From Bacteroidales bacterium (GTDB lineage: Bacteria; Bacteroidota; Bacteroidia; Bacteroidales; P3): a stretch of 19,913 bases of DNA. This document shows positions 15,128 to 19,913 of this stretch, in pieces. The stretch is from NCBI GenBank assembly GCA_017507285.1, contig JAFWBF010000006.1:1-19913 (forward strand), in the 5' to 3' direction. The notes below the pieces were generated by a model. It did no database searches. It saw only the letters and a program-made list of their open reading frames with translations, and was not told the origin of the DNA. The position numbers and the translations under genes are program-made. The stretch's first letter is position 1, and every line of letters begins with the position of its first letter.

Positions 15128-15339
15128 TTGTCAAAAAAATGATGATAGGGCATAATTTCATTCACACCCTATCATTAATCGGTTTACAATAGGGTGTAAC
15201 GAGCGTGGTGGTATACCGTCAATCGTTGGCCAATATTATACCTCAAAATTTCCTCGGGATATAGATAAATTTTCATCACGAGGCAAATTGAACTACTACG
15301 TGATGTAGATAAATCGGCCTCGGGAGTGAATTTTATTAG
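15128..15339 (+). repeat. 212-bp dispersed repeat, copy B
   Basis: This is the partner of copy A (9872-10083). The left stem is perfect here: ACACCCTAT (15164-15172) with ATAGGGTGT (15189-15197). GGTATACC is at 15210-15217. The 22-bp units start at 15252, 15274, 15296 and 15318. In the second unit the box appears inverted (CATCACGAGG rather than CCTCGTGATG). It lies between the divergent rsmE and cutC genes, about 210 bp before cutC. Confidence 0.8.
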
Positions 15340-15491
15340 TAGCAGAAAGCAATAAAAAAATATGAATAGATTTCGATTTTCCTGAGTGATCATCTAACTG
15401 CTATAATTCAATTATCTTTTATTGATCAAAGCCTTAGAAAATCATTCACAATGAAATATAAACAGATTATGAAAATATCGAAAAAAAGTTG

Positions 15492-15499
15492 TACCTTTG
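15492..15499 (+). promoter_or_regulatory. Promoter -7 box for cutC
   Basis: TACCTTTG matches TAnnTTTG, 52 bp before the cutC start. No clear -33 element is seen 19-21 bp upstream, where the sequence is A-rich. The stretch 15340-15491 between repeat copy B and this box contains nothing else that I recognise. Confidence 0.45.
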
Positions 15500-15551
15500 C
15501 AAGACAAAAGAAAAACATAAAAACATCAAATAACGATAAACGAAACGTAAT

Positions 15552-16277
15552 ATGGATTTGGAAATCTGTGTAAATTCGATACAATCGGCCCACAATGCCA
15601 AAGCGGGCGGTGCCACACGCATAGAGCTATGTCAAGCCCTTGAGCAGGGAGGCACCACACCCTCATACTCCACTATAGAATATTGCACCAAAGAACTGAA
15701 ACTACGCACATACGTGCTTATACGTCCACGGTCGGGCAACTTTATGTACAATGCTTTAGAGTTCGACAGCATACGCCACGAAGTAATACTTTGTCGACAA
15801 CTTGGTGCCGCAGGCGTGGTGGTAGGTTTTTTGGACAACAACCTTGATATAGATATTTCCAAAACCAAGGAGATAGTAGCCCTTGCCGAAGATATGGAAG
15901 TAACGTTCCACCGTGCATTCGACATTTGCAACAACCCTCTGCAAAACCTAGAAAGAGTGATCGACTGCGGTTGCACCCGAATACTTTCTTCGGGCTGCAA
16001 AGCCACAGCACATCAAGGCATGGATGTGCTAAAAAAACTCACATCACAAGCCAATGGCAGAATAAAAATAATGGCGGGCAGCGGCATAAACGCCACCAAC
16101 GCCATAGAGATAATAAATACAACGAGAGTAAATGAAATACATGCTTCGTGCAAACACGTGGTAGGCAATTGGAATGAAACTGATGTGGAACAATTTTTAG
16201 ACCCATCAAACTCTATATATTCCGAAACCGACAGCAACGAAGTAAGACATCTATCATCCCTAATTGCCAAAATATAA
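15552..16277 (+). CDS. cutC: CutC family protein
   Basis: A 241-residue TIM-barrel protein of the CutC family, historically linked to copper tolerance although that link is debated. Visible motifs are GGATRIELC (19-27), LIRPRSGNFMYN (56-67, where most relatives have GDF), TFHRAFD (118-124), CTRILSSG (141-148) and IMAGSGIN. It starts the right-hand plus-strand group and ends 13 bp before the permease start. No copper-related neighbour is visible, so a metabolic role is equally possible. Confidence 0.93.
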   Translation: MDLEICVNSIQSAHNAKAGGATRIELCQALEQGGTTPSYSTIEYCTKELKLRTYVLIRPRSGNFMYNALEFDSIRHEVILCRQLGAAGVVVGFLDNNLDIDISKTKEIVALAEDMEVTFHRAFDICNNPLQNLERVIDCGCTRILSSGCKATAHQGMDVLKKLTSQANGRIKIMAGSGINATNAIEIINTTRVNEIHASCKHVVGNWNETDVEQFLDPSNSIYSETDSNEVRHLSSLIAKI

Positions 16278-16290
16278 ACACACAAAAACA

Positions 16291-17370
16291 ATGTTCAGAT
16301 ACATACGTAAACGGATACTATATGGTTTTTTGGTAATGTTGGGGGTAGTGGTATTGGTATTCTTTCTATTCAACATACTACCCGGCGACCCGGCTCGTAT
16401 GATGCTGGGACAGCGTGCCGACGAAGAAAGCGTGATGATAATAAACCGCGACTTGGGAAGGGACAAACCATTGTATCAACAATTTTTCAACTATCTGAAC
16501 GACCTATCGCCAATATCGTTTCACAACAACAGCAAGCCTGAAAGCTATTGGTACTTGGATAGCACCAAATATTCGCCCTACTGTACATTAGCTACCATAG
16601 ACGAAACATCGGTAGTACTTAAATATCCCTATCTGCGACGCTCGTATCAAAGTAAACGTCCTGTAGCCGACATCCTTACCGAGGCATTCCCTAAGACAGC
16701 CTTGCTTGCCATAGTGGCTATGACTTTTGCACTTGCTGTGGGCATAACCATAGGCATATTTTCGGCATTATACAAAGATAGTATTTTCGACAAATTGGCG
16801 TTTTTCGTTTCGGTAATAGGCATGTCGTTGCCATCATTTTTTGCAGCCATACTTATAGCATGGCTGTTTGCATACATACTGGCCGACTATACCGGGCTGA
16901 ATATGTTTGGCAACCTATTTACCGTAGACGACTATGGCACTGGCGAATATCTGGATCTGAAAAACCTTATCCTACCGGCAATCACACTTGGTATACGCCC
17001 TTTGGCAGTAATAATCGAACTGACAAAAAACTCTATGCTCGAGGTGCTATCGCAAGACTATATACGTACAGCCAAAGCCAAAGGACTGAAGAAAGCCAAA
17101 ATAATATGGCACCACGCTTTGCAAAATGCACTAAACCCTATAATAACATCAGCATCGGGATGGCTGGCAGGACTTATGGCAGGTGCAGTGTTTGTGGAGT
17201 ACGTATTCGACTGGAAAGGTATGGGCATAGTGATAGTTGACGGATTGGAGAAATACGACTTTCCGGTAGTAATGGGGGCAATACTATTTATATGTGTCAT
17301 ACTTGTAGTAATAAACATATTGGTGGATATACTGTATGGCATACTCGACCCAAGAGTAAGACTCGAATAA
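16291..17370 (+). CDS. ABC transporter permease, OppB/DppB type
   Basis: A 359-residue inner-membrane permease of the peptide/nickel importer class. It begins with the standard MFRYIRKRILYG helix and NILPGDPA motif. About six membrane helices follow, and the EAA loop that docks the ATPase is clear (DYIRTAKAKGL then HHALQNALNPIIT). The first periplasmic loop is enlarged by roughly 50 residues, including DSTKYSPYCTLATIDE. I chose the ATG at 16291 because the upstream in-frame ATG at 16264 would overlap cutC and add residues outside the family pattern. The partner OppC-like permease, ATPases and binding protein are absent from the window. Confidence 0.9.
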   Translation: MFRYIRKRILYGFLVMLGVVVLVFFLFNILPGDPARMMLGQRADEESVMIINRDLGRDKPLYQQFFNYLNDLSPISFHNNSKPESYWYLDSTKYSPYCTLATIDETSVVLKYPYLRRSYQSKRPVADILTEAFPKTALLAIVAMTFALAVGITIGIFSALYKDSIFDKLAFFVSVIGMSLPSFFAAILIAWLFAYILADYTGLNMFGNLFTVDDYGTGEYLDLKNLILPAITLGIRPLAVIIELTKNSMLEVLSQDYIRTAKAKGLKKAKIIWHHALQNALNPIITSASGWLAGLMAGAVFVEYVFDWKGMGIVIVDGLEKYDFPVVMGAILFICVILVVINILVDILYGILDPRVRLE

Positions 17371-17472
17371 AGAAACAATATTTTTATAGACATCTGCAAA
17401 ATGTATTGAACATTTCAACGTTATTGTTGTAAACATATAAAATAAAGAGTAAAAAAAATAAATATACGAAAC

Positions 17473-18924
17473 ATGAATGTATTAGAAAAATTACAACCTG
17501 AAATGATATGGCATTATTTTGGCGAAATAATGCAAATACCACGTCCTTCGAAACACGAAGAACTTATTACTAAATATTTGATTGAATTTGGTGTAAACCA
17601 CGGATTGGAAACACTTACCGACGAGATAGGCAATGTGCTTATTCGCAAGCCGGCCACTCAGGGGATGGAAGACCGCCCATGGGTATGTCTGCAATCACAT
17701 ATCGACATGGTATGCGAAAAGAACAGCGACAAAGTGTTTGATTTTCAGAAAAACTCTATAGTTCCCATCGTTGATGGAGAATGGTTGAAAGCCGATGGCA
17801 CCACATTGGGAGCCGACGACGGTATAGGCGTGGCCACAGAACTGGCCATTCTTGCTGCCGACAACATTGAACACGGACCTATAGAATGCCTCTTCACCGT
17901 GGACGAAGAGACAGGCCTTTCCGGTGCTTTTGCACTTAAAAACAACTGGTTGAAAAGTCGCATACTACTAAACCTCGACAGCGAAGATGAAGGAGAAATA
18001 TTCATAGGATGTGCCGGCGGTATAGACACCACCGTGGATCTTGGCTACGACAAAGACTGTGTGGAAAAAGATACAAAAGCATTCATTGTAAAAGTGTCGG
18101 GACTAAAAGGTGGTCATTCCGGCGATGATATAAACAAAGGTCTTGGATGTGCCAACAAAATCATAACCCGTATACTATGGCGTGCTACCGACGAGCTGGG
18201 ACTTCGCATAGCCAAACTGGATGGTGGCAACCTTCGCAACGCCATTGCCCGCGAGGCCTATGCCATCGTTACCCTTCCATCCAAAAACGCCGACACATGG
18301 AAAGAAACGGTTAACACATTCGAAAAATCAGTACAATACGAGTTCCGCACCACCGAACCGAACCTAAAAGTAACTACCGAAAGTACCGATATGCCTACTG
18401 CTCTGATAGACCGCAAAACTCAAAACAACCTGCTTAACGCATTATATGCCTGTGCACACGGAGTATTGGCTATGTCTAGAGAAATACCAAACTTTGTAGA
18501 AACATCCACCAATCTGGCATCGGTAAAAATGGACGATGAAAAGATATACATCACCACTAGTCAACGTAGCTCGGTAGAAAGCGCCAAACGTGCTGCCGCC
18601 GAAAAAATAGAAGCAACGTTCCGCCTTATAGGTGCCCACGTAACTCACGGCGACGGATACCCTGGATGGACACCAAACCCCGATAGCAAAATACTGAAAA
18701 CCGCCGTTGATGCATACCAACGCCTTTTCGGAAAGCAACCCATAGTGCGTGCTATACACGCAGGTCTTGAGTGCGGACTTATAGGCGAAAAATACGAAGG
18801 AATGGACATGATTTCTTACGGTCCTACCCTCAGAGGCGTACACTCGCCCGACGAACGCGTGGAAATAAAAACAGTGGAAATGTTTTGGAGACACACTTTG
18901 GAAATACTAAAATCTATTCAATAA
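17473..18924 (+). CDS. pepD: PepD, aminoacyl-histidine dipeptidase (M20C)
   Basis: A cytosolic zinc dipeptidase that hydrolyses Xaa-His and other dipeptides. The 483-residue length fits PepD. Catalytic and metal residues are visible: H76 and D78 (SHIDMV), D115 in TLGADDGIG, E145-E146 in VDEETGLSG, D169, and a late histidine in HSPDERVEI. GGHSGDDINKG marks the dimerisation lid domain, and AIHAGLECGLIGEKY is a PepD signature. It lies 102 bp after the permease gene and is followed by a terminator. The gap before it contains a small CAAC/GTTG hairpin but no clear promoter. Confidence 0.96.
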   Translation: MNVLEKLQPEMIWHYFGEIMQIPRPSKHEELITKYLIEFGVNHGLETLTDEIGNVLIRKPATQGMEDRPWVCLQSHIDMVCEKNSDKVFDFQKNSIVPIVDGEWLKADGTTLGADDGIGVATELAILAADNIEHGPIECLFTVDEETGLSGAFALKNNWLKSRILLNLDSEDEGEIFIGCAGGIDTTVDLGYDKDCVEKDTKAFIVKVSGLKGGHSGDDINKGLGCANKIITRILWRATDELGLRIAKLDGGNLRNAIAREAYAIVTLPSKNADTWKETVNTFEKSVQYEFRTTEPNLKVTTESTDMPTALIDRKTQNNLLNALYACAHGVLAMSREIPNFVETSTNLASVKMDDEKIYITTSQRSSVESAKRAAAEKIEATFRLIGAHVTHGDGYPGWTPNPDSKILKTAVDAYQRLFGKQPIVRAIHAGLECGLIGEKYEGMDMISYGPTLRGVHSPDERVEIKTVEMFWRHTLEILKSIQ

Positions 18925-18934
18925 ATATAATAGA

Positions 18935-18983
18935 GCAAGGTAGTCTGTAGATTTTTAGATATACAGACATCTTTGCTTTCTTT
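18935..18983 (+). terminator. Intrinsic terminator after pepD
   Basis: An imperfect 15-bp stem starts with GCAAGG and GTCTGTA (18935-18949) and closes with TACAGAC and TTTGC (18962-18976). Thirteen of the 15 pairs form, counting one G-T. It is followed by TTTCTTT (18977-18983) and lies 10 bp past the pepD stop codon. The aminopeptidase P gene starts 16 bp later, so read-through may still feed it. Confidence 0.75.
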
Positions 18984-18999
18984 AAAAAATACACAAATT

Positions 19000-19913
19000 A
19001 TGTTTAGTAAAGAAACATACATAGCTCGCAGAGAACAACTGCGAAAAGACGTAAAACACGGACTTATAATAATACAAGGCAACGGCGAAGCCAGCTTCAA
19101 TTACCCATCGAACACCTACGCCTTCCGCCAAGATAGCACATTTCTATACTTCTTCGGTCTTCAACGCGAAGACCTAATAGGCGTGCTAGACTGCGACAGC
19201 GGCGAAGACTGGATTTTTGCCAACGACTACGACCTCGACGATATTATATGGATGGGCAACCTCCCTTCGGTAAAAGAATTGGCAGCCAGCGTAGGTGTAG
19301 CCAACTCCGCTCCTAAAACAGCCCTTACCGACGTGGTGAACAAAGCCATAGGGGCAGGTAGAAAAATACACTACCTTCCACCCTACCGCATGAAAAACCT
19401 AATGGAAATAAGCAACCTATTAGGAATAAGCCAAAGCCACGTAAACCGCTACGCTTCGCTTGAACTTATACATGCCTGCGTAAAACAACGCTCCATAAAG
19501 AGTTCCGAAGAAATCGTAGAAATAGAAAAAGCCATAGCTACAGCCTACGAAATGCACACCACTGCCATGAAGATGGCTATGCCCGGACGCTACGAATATG
19601 AGCTGGCCGGCACTATGGAAGGTATAGCTTTGGCTCACGGAGGCCCTGTGTCGTTCCCTATCATTATGACCATCAACGGGCAAACGCTGCACAACCACAA
19701 CCATAGCAACGAACTGCGAATCGGACGTATGCTTGTGATGGACGCTGGTTGCGAAACAGCTATGCATTACTGTAGCGACATCACTCGCTCCGTGCCTGTA
19801 GGCGGCAAATTCGATGCCCGCCAAAAAGCAATATACGAAATAGTGCTTGCCGCAAACATGGAAGCCATAAGAATAACCAAACCAGGCATCACATATCAAG
19901 AGGTGCACACCCA
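19000..19913 (+). CDS. pepP: Aminopeptidase P (M24 family), cut by the right window edge
   Basis: The N-terminal 304 residues of an aminopeptidase P, which removes the residue in front of proline. The creatinase-like N-domain spans about 1-165 (TFLYFFGL is typical). The pita-bread catalytic domain follows from about 170. Metal ligands D248 (MDAGCE) and D260 (SDITRSVPVGGKF) and the active-site histidine of LHNHNHSN, 17 residues before D248, can be seen. Family members usually have about 430-460 residues, so the remaining ligands lie outside the window. The spacing from D248 to D260 is 12, one more than in E. coli PepP. Confidence 0.93.
   Translation, partial: MFSKETYIARREQLRKDVKHGLIIIQGNGEASFNYPSNTYAFRQDSTFLYFFGLQREDLIGVLDCDSGEDWIFANDYDLDDIIWMGNLPSVKELAASVGVANSAPKTALTDVVNKAIGAGRKIHYLPPYRMKNLMEISNLLGISQSHVNRYASLELIHACVKQRSIKSSEEIVEIEKAIATAYEMHTTAMKMAMPGRYEYELAGTMEGIALAHGGPVSFPIIMTINGQTLHNHNHSNELRIGRMLVMDAGCETAMHYCSDITRSVPVGGKFDARQKAIYEIVLAANMEAIRITKPGITYQEVHT

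Noticed and set aside
15184..15393. 69-residue minus-strand open frame over repeat copy B
   Set aside because: The matching part of copy A does not preserve the frame, and the 22-bp period is incompatible with coding.
16264..16290. Earlier start for the permease
   Set aside because: It would overlap cutC by 14 bp and add nine polar residues ahead of the standard OppB N-terminus.

Overview
The window looks like a chromosomal segment of a Bacteroidota bacterium, most likely Bacteroidales. The evidence is the gene families present (RsfS-FtsH-LUD-CdsA-Psd order, DUF4292 and DUF4159 proteins, a PgpH-type HD protein with an N-terminal sensor region). Promoter-like sites also read TAnnTTTG, the Bacteroidota -7 box, rather than the usual -10 box, and Shine-Dalgarno sites are weak. 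The genus cannot be fixed from the sequence alone.

Layout. Positions 1-939 hold no protein gene but are densely structured. They contain a 22-bp tandem array running off the left edge, 8-bp arrays in both orientations, a 57-bp tandem repeat, scattered 7-bp arrays, a promoter followed by a nested stem-loop (candidate small RNA), and a 210-bp inverted-repeat element with a 4-bp target duplication. Positions 940-9543 are one tightly packed minus-strand run: rsfS, ftsH, a LUD-domain gene, cdsA, psd, an rluA-family gene, a membrane HD phosphohydrolase and rlmN. Positions 9544-10332 hold the rsfS promoter, a 54-bp relative of the 210-bp element and a 212-bp dispersed repeat (copy A). Positions 10333-13652 are a plus-strand run: TPR lipoprotein, DUF4292 lipoprotein and family-2 glycosyltransferase. 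Positions 13659-15035 are a converging minus-strand pair, rsmE and a DUF4159 gene. Positions 15036-15551 hold the rsmE promoter, repeat copy B and the cutC promoter. From 15552 to the right edge, cutC, an OppB/DppB-type permease, pepD and a truncated aminopeptidase P gene lie on the plus strand.

How the genes work together. The minus-strand run combines ribosome assembly and silencing (RsfS, RlmN, an RluA-type enzyme), membrane protein quality control (FtsH), phosphatidylethanolamine synthesis (CdsA, Psd) and probable cyclic di-AMP turnover. It reads as a growth and envelope housekeeping operon. The TPR, DUF4292 and glycosyltransferase run looks like outer-envelope assembly. The permease, PepD and PepP genes suggest peptide uptake and final hydrolysis.

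The protein genes are mostly ordinary. The unusual content is between them: two copies of a MITE-like element with clean 4-bp duplications, two copies of a 212-bp element built on a 22-bp period, and a left-end locus mixing 7-, 8-, 22- and 57-bp repeats around a candidate structured RNA.
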